NCBI GenBank assembly: GCA_964537505.1
Contig: CAZICK010000004.1
Location: 1 to 64,000, forward strand
Length of the DNA stretch: 64,000 bases
Reading direction: 5' to 3'
Source: DAINBT01 sp036732785
Lineage (GTDB): Bacteria; Planctomycetota; Phycisphaerae; Sedimentisphaerales; SM23-30
Below, piece by piece: positions 8,836-18,645 of this stretch. The number at the start of each line of letters is the position of its first letter. The stretch's first letter is position 1. Position numbers and translations under genes: made by a program. The notes under the pieces were generated by a model. That model worked only from the letters and a program-made list of their open reading frames with translations. It ran no database searches and had not been told where the DNA came from.

Positions 8836-9594
8836 ATGTTGTATGGTATGTATGTATCTGCTGCCGGTGCGCTGGCCAACTCCTATCGACAGGATGTTAT
8901 AGCGAATAACTTGGCCAACGTTGAGACTGTCGCGTTCAAACGCGATCTGGCCCTGTTCCAGGCTCGGCGTACTGAGGCTCAAGCAAGTGGGCAAAGAAAA
9001 TATACCACCGCCATGCTGGAAGGCGTCGGCGGTGGTATCTTCGCCCTACCCACCTACACGGATTTCTCCCCCGCTTCCCTGAAAGAAACCGGTTCCGATT
9101 ATGATTTGGCTCTGACCGATAAAGGATTTTTCCAGGTCCAGAAAGGCTCTGAAATTTTCTACACACGTGACGGAAGGCTCACCCGCGACAAAAATAACCA
9201 ACTGGTTACTATGTCTGAGAAGCTGCCTGTTTTGGATGACGCTGGTCGGCCCATAGTTGTTGATCCCAATCTCGACGGTTTTGATGTCGATGAATCCGGT
9301 TTTATCAGTCAGGAGGGTAATGCTATTGGCCGTCTGGGCATAGTAGATTTTGAGGATACCACCGTTTTGCGTAAACAAGGACAAAATCTCTACTTCGCTG
9401 GCCAGGGTCTTCAGGGCCATTCTGTTGGTGCTAATGTCAAACAGGGCGCCCTGGAGCAATCCTCAGTTGACGAGATAAAACAGTTGACTGAGATGATAAA
9501 AACTCAGCGTCTTTTTCAGACCAACGTAAATGCGCTGCAAGTGCAGGATCAGACGCTAGGATTAGCCGTATCACGGCTTGGGAATATTACATAA
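8836..9594 (+). CDS. flgF: flagellar basal-body rod protein FlgF
   Basis: Component of the proximal rod in the periplasm, exported by the flagellar type III system. The N-terminal rod signature ANNLANVETVAFKRD (23-37) and the C-terminal amphipathic helix with IKTQRLFQTNVNALQ form the paired D0 helices common to rod and hook proteins. At 252 residues it is the length of FlgF, and its position just before flgG supports that over FlgG. The ATG follows AAGGATAAGCT. Confidence 0.88.
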   Translation: MLYGMYVSAAGALANSYRQDVIANNLANVETVAFKRDLALFQARRTEAQASGQRKYTTAMLEGVGGGIFALPTYTDFSPASLKETGSDYDLALTDKGFFQVQKGSEIFYTRDGRLTRDKNNQLVTMSEKLPVLDDAGRPIVVDPNLDGFDVDESGFISQEGNAIGRLGIVDFEDTTVLRKQGQNLYFAGQGLQGHSVGANVKQGALEQSSVDEIKQLTEMIKTQRLFQTNVNALQVQDQTLGLAVSRLGNIT

Positions 9595-9706
9595 CGGTAT
9601 TGAAAACAAAGAGTAACAACGAATAACTAAGACCACCGCTGTTCGGGCTGCCCAAAAGCTGCTATTGGCTTGGCGGTTCCCGGCGGTGCTGTGCTGGAGC
9701 GGAAAT

Positions 9707-10513
9707 ATGGCAATTACGGCACTACATTCTGCTGCTACGGGCATGAGGGCGATGGATGAGCAATTGAGCGTCATCGCCAACAATCTGGCCAACTCAAATA
9801 CGACCGCCTTTAAGGGTTCGCGTGTGAATTTTGAGGATCTTTTTTATGAGGTCCGTCGGCAGCCCGGTGCGCTGAACAGTTTGGGTGAAAGGACCAGTAC
9901 CGGTCTGTTTGTGGGTCTGGGGACGCGTATCTCCAATACACAGATGGACATGCAAACCGGCACGCCGGAACCTACCGGACAACCGCTTGATCTCGCTATT
10001 GCCGGAGAAGGATTTTTTAAGGTGCAGACCTTCGAGGGGATCGGCGAGGGCGAGGCCTATACGCGGGCGGGTAACTTTATCGCTAACGAGAACGGCGATC
10101 TTGTGCTTGGTACCTGGGGAGGTCCGTTGCTTGAGCCGCGGATTACCATGCCGAATGGAACAGATATGAACACAGTTACTATTACCGAGGATGGTTTTAT
10201 AACCGCGGAAGTTGATGGGGCCGAACAGGAGATCGGGCAAATCCAGCTTTTCAGGTTTCCCAATCCTTACGGTCTATCCATGAAAGGTGGAAACCTTTCC
10301 GTTGAAACAGAGGCCAGTGGCACTCCTATCGAGGGCAGCCCCCGTGAACTTGGCTTTGGCGGGCTGATTCAGCGGGCTTTGGAGACCAGCAACGTCGATG
10401 CGGTTAAGGAACTGGTCAAGATGATTCGAACACAAAGGAGTTTCGAGTTGAACTCCCAGAGTATAAAGGCTGCCGACGAGAACCTGCAGGTTGTCAGTCA
10501 GTTACGTCGGTAG
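9707..10513 (+). CDS. flgG: distal rod protein FlgG
   Basis: Builds the distal rod that passes through the P and L rings. The 268-residue protein starts AITALHSAATGMRAMDEQL, carries VIANNLANSNTTAFKGSR, and ends with the FlgG-type helix MIRTQRSFELNSQSIKAADE. The ATG at 9707 follows CTGGAGCGG; a TTG at 9665 would add 14 unrelated residues. It is second in the rod pair flgF-flgG. Confidence 0.93.
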   Translation: MAITALHSAATGMRAMDEQLSVIANNLANSNTTAFKGSRVNFEDLFYEVRRQPGALNSLGERTSTGLFVGLGTRISNTQMDMQTGTPEPTGQPLDLAIAGEGFFKVQTFEGIGEGEAYTRAGNFIANENGDLVLGTWGGPLLEPRITMPNGTDMNTVTITEDGFITAEVDGAEQEIGQIQLFRFPNPYGLSMKGGNLSVETEASGTPIEGSPRELGFGGLIQRALETSNVDAVKELVKMIRTQRSFELNSQSIKAADENLQVVSQLRR

Positions 10514-10550
10514 CGGGCAGACAGGCAAATAAGATAAACCGGAACTGAAA

Positions 10551-11798
10551 ATGAATCGACATGCCAACATAATTTTGACGCCGAGATCAATTGTTAACGT
10601 TGTGACGGCATTGTTGTTTTGTGCGATTGGATCTGCCGCGTCGGCTGAATTTTGTCGGGTGCGCGTTTACGACAGCGCTGAGTTGGACGCCGGTCCGGTT
10701 CGTTTGGCCGATATCGCCGAGATTACCACCGATGATGCCGAGGTCAAAAGCTATCTCGACGATTTCATTGTGACCCAGTTGGCTTGCGATGCTGACGGCA
10801 GTTCGCTTAGTTTTCGTGAAATTTCCCGTATTCTCGAACGCGGCGGCGTTAATCCGGCTGCGATCGGCATCTATGGAGCGAGCGTTTGCCGAATGGTTCC
10901 GACGAGTCAAAAACCTGTGAGTTCCGATAAAGTTGCGATGATGGCTGGAACTGGGGTTTGTGAGATTACCACTGATGCTGCGGCCAGGGTGGGTTCGCAG
11001 ATTACTTTGGCGGATAAACTAACCGAACTTGTTGTGCTTTCCACCGAACTGGACGCTTCCCGATTGATTATCGACTGGGACTATCGTCACCAGCAGTTTT
11101 TGCAGCAGCCTTATGATGAACGGCTTTTTCAGATCAAGCCCTGTTCGAGTCTTACACTTGGTCGGGTGATCCTTGAAATTACCGAGACGAGTTTGGCGCA
11201 GGGGCAATCGGGCTGTACTCCTTCCGGGAACCCCCCGGTTGGATCTTCCGTCGCGGTCAGAGAAAATCGTCCTGTTCGCATTAGTGGTAATGTGCAATAC
11301 CTTTGCGAATCTGTCGAAGTTGTTCGTCCGTTACAAGCCGGTCACGTTATTACCGAGGCGGATGTTAAAGTTGTTCCACGGCGGGTCATAAGTTTAATGA
11401 ATAGTCCTATTTCTGATATTAACATGGTTATCGGCAAGCAGGTGGCTCGTCCAATCGCGACTGACAAAGCCATACAACCGGCCATGCTCAGGAGGCTGTT
11501 ATTGGTCAATCGCAACGATCGGGTTGATGTGCAGGCTGGATGCCGTGGTGTGCAGATCACCACCAAAGGTATAGCTCTTAGTGACGGCGCTCTGGGAGAC
11601 GTTATTTTAGTGTGTAGCGAAATGGATAATCCACCTGATCTGAAAAGCAAGAAAACAGTTATTAATTTTCGCGGTAAAGTTGCCGGTCCCGGGGTTGTGA
11701 TTGCTTTGTCTAACGGCGTCGAGACCGCCGCTTCTGAGTTCGGTGCCGTCGGCGATCAAACTGAAAGAGACAGATTGCTGTTGGGGGGAAAGGAATAA
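10551..11798 (+). CDS. flgA: P-ring assembly chaperone FlgA
   Basis: A periplasmic chaperone that helps FlgI polymerise into the P ring. The N-terminal signal peptide ends near residue 32 (ALLFCAIGSAASA). The C-terminal half has the SAF domain with PLQAGHVITEADVKVVPRR, then VGKQVARPI-like and LVNRNDRVDVQAG segments. At 415 residues it is longer than most FlgA, because of an extra N-terminal region (about 35-230). It sits directly before flgH with 3 bp between them and near flgI, matching its job. Confidence 0.88.
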   Translation: MNRHANIILTPRSIVNVVTALLFCAIGSAASAEFCRVRVYDSAELDAGPVRLADIAEITTDDAEVKSYLDDFIVTQLACDADGSSLSFREISRILERGGVNPAAIGIYGASVCRMVPTSQKPVSSDKVAMMAGTGVCEITTDAAARVGSQITLADKLTELVVLSTELDASRLIIDWDYRHQQFLQQPYDERLFQIKPCSSLTLGRVILEITETSLAQGQSGCTPSGNPPVGSSVAVRENRPVRISGNVQYLCESVEVVRPLQAGHVITEADVKVVPRRVISLMNSPISDINMVIGKQVARPIATDKAIQPAMLRRLLLVNRNDRVDVQAGCRGVQITTKGIALSDGALGDVILVCSEMDNPPDLKSKKTVINFRGKVAGPGVVIALSNGVETAASEFGAVGDQTERDRLLLGGKE

Positions 11799-11801
11799 CC
11801 G

Positions 11802-12566
11802 ATGCGTTTATATTTGTCGGTGACAACTGTATTTCTGTTTGCTTTGTGTGCTGTGGTTATAGCCGGCCAGAAGAACAGCCTTTACCAGCGTGGTGAGCTG
11901 AAAGTTCAAATGGCTTCCGTTCAAAGTGGCAAGGTGGTCAGCAGCTCCGACGGTGGCGTGTCCACTTCTGTCAAAGGCAAGATGTCCGGCTACACTATTG
12001 GCGGCTCGAACTTTACCCCGGCAAGGAAAGCCAACTGGTTCGGCGTGGAAGAACCCAGTCTCCGGGATTTCTGCGTTCACGACATAATTAGTATCGTTAT
12101 CCTTGAGGTCAGCAAGCATGACACCAAGGCCGAAACCGATGCCGAGCGCAAAAGCAGCATTGATACCGCGCTCGATGAGTTTATTCATTTTAACAATGGG
12201 AATCTTGGCGCCGCTGCTATGACAAGCGGCAGTCCGAAACTCAAGGCATCTTCCTCGCGTGAGTTTGAAGGCGAAAGTGAGATTAAACGGACGGACACTC
12301 TTAGCGCCCAAATTGCGGCTAAAATCATCGATGTATTGCCCAATGGCAATCTCCGCCTGGAGGCGACCAAGATGGTTGGGGTCGATGACGAAACCACCAC
12401 TATTACTTTGACCGGTGTCTGTCGGAGTAAGGATGTTATTAATAACACCATAGTGTCGTCCAAAATAGCGGAACTGATGACCAAGAAAGTGCATACCGGT
12501 ATTGCGCGGGATGCCACTAAAAGGAGTTTACTGGCAAAGTTGTTTGATTTTCTCAATCCATTTTAG
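11802..12566 (+). CDS. flgH: L-ring protein FlgH
   Basis: Forms the outer-membrane L ring bushing around the rod. The 254-residue protein has an N-terminal signal segment (LYLSVTTVFLFALCAVVIAG), the FlgH block FCVHDIISIVILEVSKHDT, and the C-terminal LSAQIAAKIIDVLPNGNL...TTTITLTG region. A classic lipobox is not visible: the only Cys in the signal segment lacks the usual small-residue context, unlike enterobacterial FlgH, which is a lipoprotein. The flgA stop is 3 bp away, so the two are coupled. Confidence 0.9.
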   Translation: MRLYLSVTTVFLFALCAVVIAGQKNSLYQRGELKVQMASVQSGKVVSSSDGGVSTSVKGKMSGYTIGGSNFTPARKANWFGVEEPSLRDFCVHDIISIVILEVSKHDTKAETDAERKSSIDTALDEFIHFNNGNLGAAAMTSGSPKLKASSSREFEGESEIKRTDTLSAQIAAKIIDVLPNGNLRLEATKMVGVDDETTTITLTGVCRSKDVINNTIVSSKIAELMTKKVHTGIARDATKRSLLAKLFDFLNPF

Positions 12567-12607
12567 AATGTATAGGAAATTCGGTATTAAACACGACGAA
12601 AAAACTT

Positions 12608-13771
12608 ATGACAAACAGGACAAACAAATTGGTATGTTTTAACAAATATCCGGTGCTGATCGTTGCGGGACTGTTGGTTCTGACTGCCGCCGGTCCGGCT
12701 GTTGGGGGGAACCGTATTCGGGATATTGCCCGGCCTTTGGGAGAAATTACCAACAAATTGGTGGGTCAGGGTGTGGTCACCGGGCTTGACGGTACCGGTG
12801 ACGGTGGTGATGCGCTCATTAAGGCACGGGCTTTGATGACCGGACTGCAGAATCTGGGTAGTCCCCCTGGTGCGATCGAGGAGCTGAAGAACGCCAAGAA
12901 TGTTGCGATTGTTTGGGTCACTGCTGAGTTGCCCCGATATGGCATTCGTAGCGGCGGCAAAATTGATGTTACGGTATCCAGCATATACAATGCCAAGAGC
13001 CTTGCCGGCGGAGTCCTGATGATGACACCGATGATCAGTTACCATCTCAGTGACGAAAGAGTTTATGCCTGGGCTCAGGGGCTTGTCAGCATACCAGGCT
13101 CCGATCACAAAACCTCCGGCGTAGTCAAAGGGGGCGCCGTTATGGAGGAAGATTTGCTTTACGATTTCATCGACTACGATGTTGACGGTAATGCCTTTTT
13201 CGATCTTATCCTGGACGACAAACATAGTGGTTTTAGGGCTGCCGATGCTATTGCTTTGCTGATTAATGAGGAGACATCTCCTCCCGAGACCGATCAGCAG
13301 GCGAACTATCTGGACAGCGACACAAGTATCAGGCGGATCGCCAAAGCCTATAGTCCCGAGACCATCCGCGTCAACATTCCAGATAAACAGGCCCATGATC
13401 CGATATCCTTCATTGGTCGGGTTATGGACTTCCCGGTTGGTGATTTTCCCGATCCGGAAGCGACCGTTTCTATTAACGAAAGAACCGGTACCATTGCCAT
13501 TACCGGCAATGTCGAAATCGCTCCCGGTCTCCTACATGTTAACGGTTTGGCTATTCGCATTGTCGAACCCAAACCTCAGCCTCAACCCGGTATGCCGGTT
13601 ATTTCGCAGACTGAATGGGCCAAGTTTAACCCTGCCAGTGAAAGTGTCACAACGCTTGACGATTTAACCGCTACCCTCGATCAGTTGAATGTGCCCGTGC
13701 AACAGAAAATATACGCTATTTACGCCCTTCATAGTAGCGGGCTTCTGCGTGCTCGAATTATAACGGAATAA
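12608..13771 (+). CDS. flgI: P-ring protein FlgI
   Basis: Forms the P ring in the peptidoglycan layer. Signal peptide to about residue 33, then the invariant FlgI opening RIRDIARPLGEITNKLVGQG and GLDGTGDGGD, and the conserved SSIYNAKSLAGGVLMMTP segment. It ends with a helical region (TLDQLNV...YALHSSGLLRARII). The 387-residue length is normal for the family. The combination of flgH and flgI implies a diderm envelope. Confidence 0.95.
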   Translation: MTNRTNKLVCFNKYPVLIVAGLLVLTAAGPAVGGNRIRDIARPLGEITNKLVGQGVVTGLDGTGDGGDALIKARALMTGLQNLGSPPGAIEELKNAKNVAIVWVTAELPRYGIRSGGKIDVTVSSIYNAKSLAGGVLMMTPMISYHLSDERVYAWAQGLVSIPGSDHKTSGVVKGGAVMEEDLLYDFIDYDVDGNAFFDLILDDKHSGFRAADAIALLINEETSPPETDQQANYLDSDTSIRRIAKAYSPETIRVNIPDKQAHDPISFIGRVMDFPVGDFPDPEATVSINERTGTIAITGNVEIAPGLLHVNGLAIRIVEPKPQPQPGMPVISQTEWAKFNPASESVTTLDDLTATLDQLNVPVQQKIYAIYALHSSGLLRARIITE

Positions 13772-13788
13772 ATGCAGATATACCGAAC

Positions 13789-14163
13789 ATGTTGGAACAT
13801 AAAATGACGGCAACTGCTATGAACAATGTGACCGGCCAAACGAAGCCAAGGGTTTATGACCAGGAGCTTCGGCAGAAAGCTTCTGAGTTTGTCAATCAGG
13901 TTTTTTACGGCACTTTGCTGCGCGAGTTCCGCAACGCTCAGCCGCCCGGCATGTTCAACCAGGGGCCAGGCGCCGCTACATTTGTCAGACAACTGGATAT
14001 GGAGTTGATTACCCGAATTTCACGTGGCGGCGATTCACCCATGACCGAGGCACTACTGAAGCGGTTGAGCAGAGGTCGTGAAATACAAAACGCCTTAAAT
14101 CAAAATAACAGTCAAATACAATCTACTTACGCTCGGCAGCCGGCAGGGGCCGGGGCCAAGTAG
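13789..14163 (+). CDS. flgJ: rod-binding protein FlgJ, N-terminal type without muramidase
   Basis: Caps or scaffolds rod assembly. The 124-residue protein carries only the rod-binding domain (ELRQKASEFVNQVFYGTLLREFR ... FVRQLDMELITRISRGGD) and lacks the C-terminal peptidoglycan hydrolase domain of enterobacterial FlgJ. Single-domain FlgJ is normal in many phyla, where a separate hydrolase opens the wall. It follows flgI by 17 bp. Confidence 0.82.
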   Translation: MLEHKMTATAMNNVTGQTKPRVYDQELRQKASEFVNQVFYGTLLREFRNAQPPGMFNQGPGAATFVRQLDMELITRISRGGDSPMTEALLKRLSRGREIQNALNQNNSQIQSTYARQPAGAGAK

Positions 14164-14244
14164 GTTGAACATAGTTTTGAACAGGACAGTTTTTAGATCG
14201 TTTTACGCGCAATTTATTTGACAGGAGCTAAAGGATTAAAAACA

Positions 14245-14748
14245 GTGTCTGAGGTTGTAGAAAAACTTATCCAGATGATGCAGGACGAGCTGCAGTGTCA
14301 CAGCGATCTTGCCGCCGTTCTCGAGAACAAGCTCGATGCCATGCGCCACTATGATATTTCGCGTCTGGAATCGCTGACCACAAATGAACAGCGGATCACC
14401 GAAGTTATTTCCCTTAACGGAAAGAAACGTTATGACGTTGTTCGTCAGGCGAGTGTTGAGTTTTTTCCCAATCGCGGCGGTCGGGTCGCTACCGCCAAAG
14501 AATTGGCGGATGTTCTGGATGAGCCGTCGCGCGGCAGGCTGCTTGCCTTGGCCGCTATGCTCCATGAGGTTACCGAAAGAGTGCGAAGACTCAATCGCAT
14601 TAATTCCGTCGCGACCCAGAAAATCATGGGACATTTTGATCATATATTCCGAATTATCGCTCAGTCCGGACGTGACATCGGATTGTACGGCCGGGCCGGG
14701 AAGAAATCATTGTTGGAGCAGAACCGGCTGGTTGACGCCTTGGCTTAA
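14245..14748 (+). CDS. flgN: flagellar export chaperone FlgN
   Basis: A 167-residue, largely helical protein (VEKLIQMMQDELQCHSDLAAVLENKLDAMR...) matching FlgN, the chaperone of the hook-filament junction proteins FlgK and FlgL. The genes flgK and flgL follow directly, as expected. GTG at 14245 is preceded by AAAGGA at a 9-nt spacing; a TTG at 14218 would add nine residues, but its would-be SD lies inside the coding region. A second FlgN-like gene is at 41899. Confidence 0.75.
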   Translation: MSEVVEKLIQMMQDELQCHSDLAAVLENKLDAMRHYDISRLESLTTNEQRITEVISLNGKKRYDVVRQASVEFFPNRGGRVATAKELADVLDEPSRGRLLALAAMLHEVTERVRRLNRINSVATQKIMGHFDHIFRIIAQSGRDIGLYGRAGKKSLLEQNRLVDALA

Positions 14749-14904
14749 CCGGATATCGGCGTGACCGGCTTTTGCTGTCCAACAGGCATAGACAGACATG
14801 GTAGAGTTTTTGAGATTGCCCTAGATTAAGTAAACTGTGAAAGACAAAGTTGTGAACTCGAAGAGGATTCGCGTGAAATCCTGCTGAGAGTGTAAGGTAA
14901 GACT

Positions 14905-16620
14905 ATGGCACTTATAAACGGCGCTTTACAAATCGGTCGCAGTGCGATAACCGCTTCCCAGGGAGCTTTGGCGGTCACCGGTAACAACATAGCCAATGCC
15001 GCCACGCCGGGCTACTCGCGTCAGAGCGTGCATCTGGCGCCCACTCAATATACCGAAGTGTCGCCCGGCCAATATACCGGTACGGGAGTGGCCTTGTATG
15101 ATGTACGCCGGCAGGTGGACGAGGCACTTAATGGGCGTATTCGTACCGCGGTGGGGGATTCGGCTTCCAGTCTGGTCCAGCAGCAGGCCATGAGCCGGGT
15201 CGAAGCGGCATTTAATGAACTTACCGAACAGGATCTTTCCACCCGGCTTAACGCTTTTTTCAGTGCCTACTCTGCACTGCAGAGTGAACCGGACAAAATC
15301 ACTAACCGGGAAATCGTTCTGCAGGAAGGCGCCAGCCTTACCAACTTTATTCGCGAGGTCCGCCTGGACCTGGCCGGCGTCCAGGATGATCTTGATGCTC
15401 AGGTTACCTATTATGTCGATCAAGCCAACGCTTTAGCCGACCAGATCGCCAATCTTAATGGGCAGGTTGTTATTGCCGAGGCCGGCCGGGCCGGTTCGGC
15501 CTCCGCCCTGCGCGATCAGAGAGAAGAACTGCTCAAACAACTCAGCGGACTGATCAACATACATACTCGTGAAGTTGCCGGCGGCTCGGTGAACATTTTT
15601 ATCGGCAATGAGCCTCTGATCCAGTATTCCGATAACCGGGGTCTGTCATACAATGAAACCGAAGACGCTAACGGCAATAAACTCTCTCAGGTGATTTTTA
15701 GCGATAACGATGAGGCCGTTGCTCTGACCAGCGGCAAAATTCACGGACTTATTACCGCTCGCGATGACCAGATCGGCTCGGCTATCGGCGAGTTCGACGA
15801 CTGGACCAGTGCCCTGGTTCTTGAAGTCAATGAATTGCACAGTCTAGGACGCGGGTTGGAAGGTTTTAGTTCGGTAAGTTCTGCCCGGGTCAGCGATCCC
15901 GCTGCTTCGCTGGCGACGATAGCCGATACCGGCCTGCCCTGGCAGGTTACCAACGGCGTCTTCAATATCCACGTTACGGACAGCTCCGGCCATACGGTTA
16001 CTACTCAGATCAAAGTTGAAGTGGGTATCGATTCGACCGACACCACTTTGACCGATCTGGCCAACGCCCTGAACGCCGTAGCAAATATAACCGCTACGGT
16101 TGACGGTAACAATCAATTGCAGATCGCCGGTACTGATGCGGCAACCACGTTTGCTTTTTCCGCTCCGACCGATCTTGACGATGCCACCAATGTACTGGCG
16201 GTTCTGGGTATTAACACTTTCTTTGAAGGATCAAACGGTACTGATATTGCAGTTAAAAGCGATCTTGATGCCAATCACGTTGCCGCCAGCGCTAATGGCC
16301 TGCCGGGTAACGGTGAGGTGGCCGGGCGAATTGCCGACCTGGCCACTACCGGCGTAAGTTCGCTGAACGGCGTTAGTCTAAGCGATGGTTTCAATTCCAT
16401 CGTGGGAGGCATCGCCACCAGCAGCAGGGCTGCTCAGGATAATTACATATCCGCCGATGTCGTCGTGCAAACCCTTGAAATGGAACGTCAAAGCATCAGT
16501 GGAGTATCGATCGACGAAGAAGCGATCAACATGATAATGTTTCAGCGCGCTTTCCAGGGCGCTGCTCGCTATATCAGCCTTATAGACCAGATGTTGGATG
16601 AAGTAATGTCTCTTATATAG
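14905..16620 (+). CDS. flgK: hook-associated protein FlgK
   Basis: First hook-filament junction protein, exported by the flagellar system. The N-terminal D0/D1 signature ITASQGALAVTGNNIANAATPGYSRQ and C-terminal LEMERQSISGVSIDEEAINM, with AFQGAARYISLIDQMLDEV, are diagnostic. At 571 residues it is normal for FlgK. A variable central domain (about 300-500) is rich in Thr, Asp and Ala. The ATG follows AAGGTAAGACT. Confidence 0.94.
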   Translation: MALINGALQIGRSAITASQGALAVTGNNIANAATPGYSRQSVHLAPTQYTEVSPGQYTGTGVALYDVRRQVDEALNGRIRTAVGDSASSLVQQQAMSRVEAAFNELTEQDLSTRLNAFFSAYSALQSEPDKITNREIVLQEGASLTNFIREVRLDLAGVQDDLDAQVTYYVDQANALADQIANLNGQVVIAEAGRAGSASALRDQREELLKQLSGLINIHTREVAGGSVNIFIGNEPLIQYSDNRGLSYNETEDANGNKLSQVIFSDNDEAVALTSGKIHGLITARDDQIGSAIGEFDDWTSALVLEVNELHSLGRGLEGFSSVSSARVSDPAASLATIADTGLPWQVTNGVFNIHVTDSSGHTVTTQIKVEVGIDSTDTTLTDLANALNAVANITATVDGNNQLQIAGTDAATTFAFSAPTDLDDATNVLAVLGINTFFEGSNGTDIAVKSDLDANHVAASANGLPGNGEVAGRIADLATTGVSSLNGVSLSDGFNSIVGGIATSSRAAQDNYISADVVVQTLEMERQSISGVSIDEEAINMIMFQRAFQGAARYISLIDQMLDEVMSLI

Positions 16621-16671
16621 TACAGGGCGGCAAGGGCCACCCTTGTAATACTTGTTAATTGGAAGAGAACT

Positions 16672-18645
16672 ATGCCTTCTGCGGTAAGACCGACAAATGT
16701 AGCTCGTGTAACCATGCTCATGCGGAGCAATCTGTTGATGGATAGTATCCGCACCAATTCCGTTGATATGCTGAAGGTGCAGAATCAGCTTTCTACCGGG
16801 CTGAGGCTGGCTCGGCCCAGTGACGACCCTGCGGATGCCTCCACTATTATGAACCTCGACAGCACATTGGAACGTCAGCATCAATACAGCAAAAATATCG
16901 ATTATGCACTCGATTTTTATTCCTCTACCGACAACGCTCTCGGTCAGGCCAACGAGTTGGCCACTAATGCTCATACGTTGGCCCTGGCCAGTATCGGCAA
17001 GCCTGACGCGGCTAAGAGTAATGCCATATTGATCGAACAGATCATCGATCAATTGGTTAGTATTGGTAATCAGACCTGTCGCGGCAGTTACATCTTTGGC
17101 GGTCAGAACAGCACCCTGGCGCCATTTGAGGGATACAAGGGCGGGGTCCTTTTCTCAGGCGATCTTGGTGCTCTCCAAACCCGCATGGCTCAGTACAGTC
17201 TTGTCGATTTCAACGTTAACGGTGACGAAACTTTCGGTGCTCTCAGCAGTCAGGTGCAGGGGATTGTCGATCTTAATCCTGACATTACCACCGATACATT
17301 GCTTTCCGATCTTAATGGCGCTCTCGGACAGGGCATCCGGTCCGGCAGCATTATTATCAACGACGGGACCAATACCGATACGGTTGATCTTAGCAATTGC
17401 ATTACCGTCGGCGACATAATCAACAAAATAAATGATGGCACCCCGGCGACCACCACCGCTTCGATCGGGGCCGATGGGACCAGTTTACAGGTATCCTCCA
17501 CCCTTGGCGGGGCAAGCTTGACGATAAATGAAGTCGGCACAGGCAGCACCGCCAACGATCTTGGTATCTTCGATGATGTTGGAGGAACTGCTGCTATTTC
17601 AGGCCAGGACGTCGATGCTCGCCTTTCGCTGACCACGCCGGTAACGGCGCTGGCCGGCGGGGCGGGCATCGATTCTATTACCGGCGGACTGAATAACGGT
17701 ATAAAAATTACCAACAGTCTGTTGGAAGATATTAACCCGATAGATATTGACGACGCCCAAACTCTGGGCGATATCATCAATGCCATCAATAACGCCCAGA
17801 TCGGGGTGCGGGCGGAGATCAACGCTGACGGTACCGGGATTAATGTTCTCAATCAACTGAGCGGATCCGAAATGGCGATCAGCGAAGATGGCGGCACTAC
17901 GGCGGCAGAGCTTGGCATCCGTTCCATGCACGGACAGAACGTATTGACCGGTCTTAACGGCGGCCAGGGAGTCGGTGTCATGGATGAGACCGTTCCCGGA
18001 GAAATCCGCATCACAGATCGGCAAGGCGCCACATACGATGTGGACCTCAGTACCGCGATCACTGTCCAGGATGTTATCGATCTGATCAACGTGGCCGCCG
18101 GCGGAAACGTGACTGCTGATTTGGCGGTTAACGGCAATGGGATTGAGCTTACCGATACGACCGGGGGCCTCGGCGACTTCTCCGTTACAACGATTAGTCA
18201 GAACGGGCATTTCGTTGCCAAACAGTTGGGCTTTTACGACGACCAAAACAACGATGGTTTATCGGTCAGCTCAAACACCCTCTCCGGCAAGGACGTCAAT
18301 AAAATTAAACCTGACGGCCTCTTTTCACATCTTATCGCTCTGCGCGACGCTATGCTGGCTTGTGACGATACGGCTATCGGATTAGCAGACAACTCTGTTG
18401 AGGACGATCGCAAAAATATCAGTAATATTCGCGGCAAGGTCGGTTCCATAATGCAGGCTGCCGAGGCCAGAAAGCTTTATATGCAGGACAACATCCTGGC
18501 GACCGAGACTTTACGCTCCGACATCCGGGATATCGACTTCACCGAGGCTATCACCAGGTACCAGAACCTTTACACTGCCCTCCAGGGCAATCTTATGACC
18601 GGAGGTCAGTTGACGAGTATTTCTTTACTCGATTTTCTCAGATAA
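16672..18645 (+). CDS. flgL: hook-associated protein FlgL, enlarged by three flagellin-IN repeats
   Basis: Second hook-filament junction protein. The first 190 residues form the flagellin-like N-terminal D0/D1 region (QNQLSTGLRLARPSDDPADAS), and the last 120 the C-terminal D1/D0 region (RNLRDID-like RSDIRDIDFTEAITRYQ...LYTALQG). Between them are three flagellin hook-IN-type modules (about 226-300, 343-418 and 441-520), each with a D-I-I-x-x-I-N segment and a [DN]G[TN]x[IL] turn. The product is 657 residues, about twice the usual FlgL, so the exposed domain is expanded. Confidence 0.87.
   Translation: MPSAVRPTNVARVTMLMRSNLLMDSIRTNSVDMLKVQNQLSTGLRLARPSDDPADASTIMNLDSTLERQHQYSKNIDYALDFYSSTDNALGQANELATNAHTLALASIGKPDAAKSNAILIEQIIDQLVSIGNQTCRGSYIFGGQNSTLAPFEGYKGGVLFSGDLGALQTRMAQYSLVDFNVNGDETFGALSSQVQGIVDLNPDITTDTLLSDLNGALGQGIRSGSIIINDGTNTDTVDLSNCITVGDIINKINDGTPATTTASIGADGTSLQVSSTLGGASLTINEVGTGSTANDLGIFDDVGGTAAISGQDVDARLSLTTPVTALAGGAGIDSITGGLNNGIKITNSLLEDINPIDIDDAQTLGDIINAINNAQIGVRAEINADGTGINVLNQLSGSEMAISEDGGTTAAELGIRSMHGQNVLTGLNGGQGVGVMDETVPGEIRITDRQGATYDVDLSTAITVQDVIDLINVAAGGNVTADLAVNGNGIELTDTTGGLGDFSVTTISQNGHFVAKQLGFYDDQNNDGLSVSSNTLSGKDVNKIKPDGLFSHLIALRDAMLACDDTAIGLADNSVEDDRKNISNIRGKVGSIMQAAEARKLYMQDNILATETLRSDIRDIDFTEAITRYQNLYTALQGNLMTGGQLTSISLLDFLR

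Noticed and set aside
14801..14817. TGGTAGAGTTTTTGAGA as a sigma-54 promoter of flgK
   Set aside because: Only TGG and the spacing agree; the -12 GC is missing.
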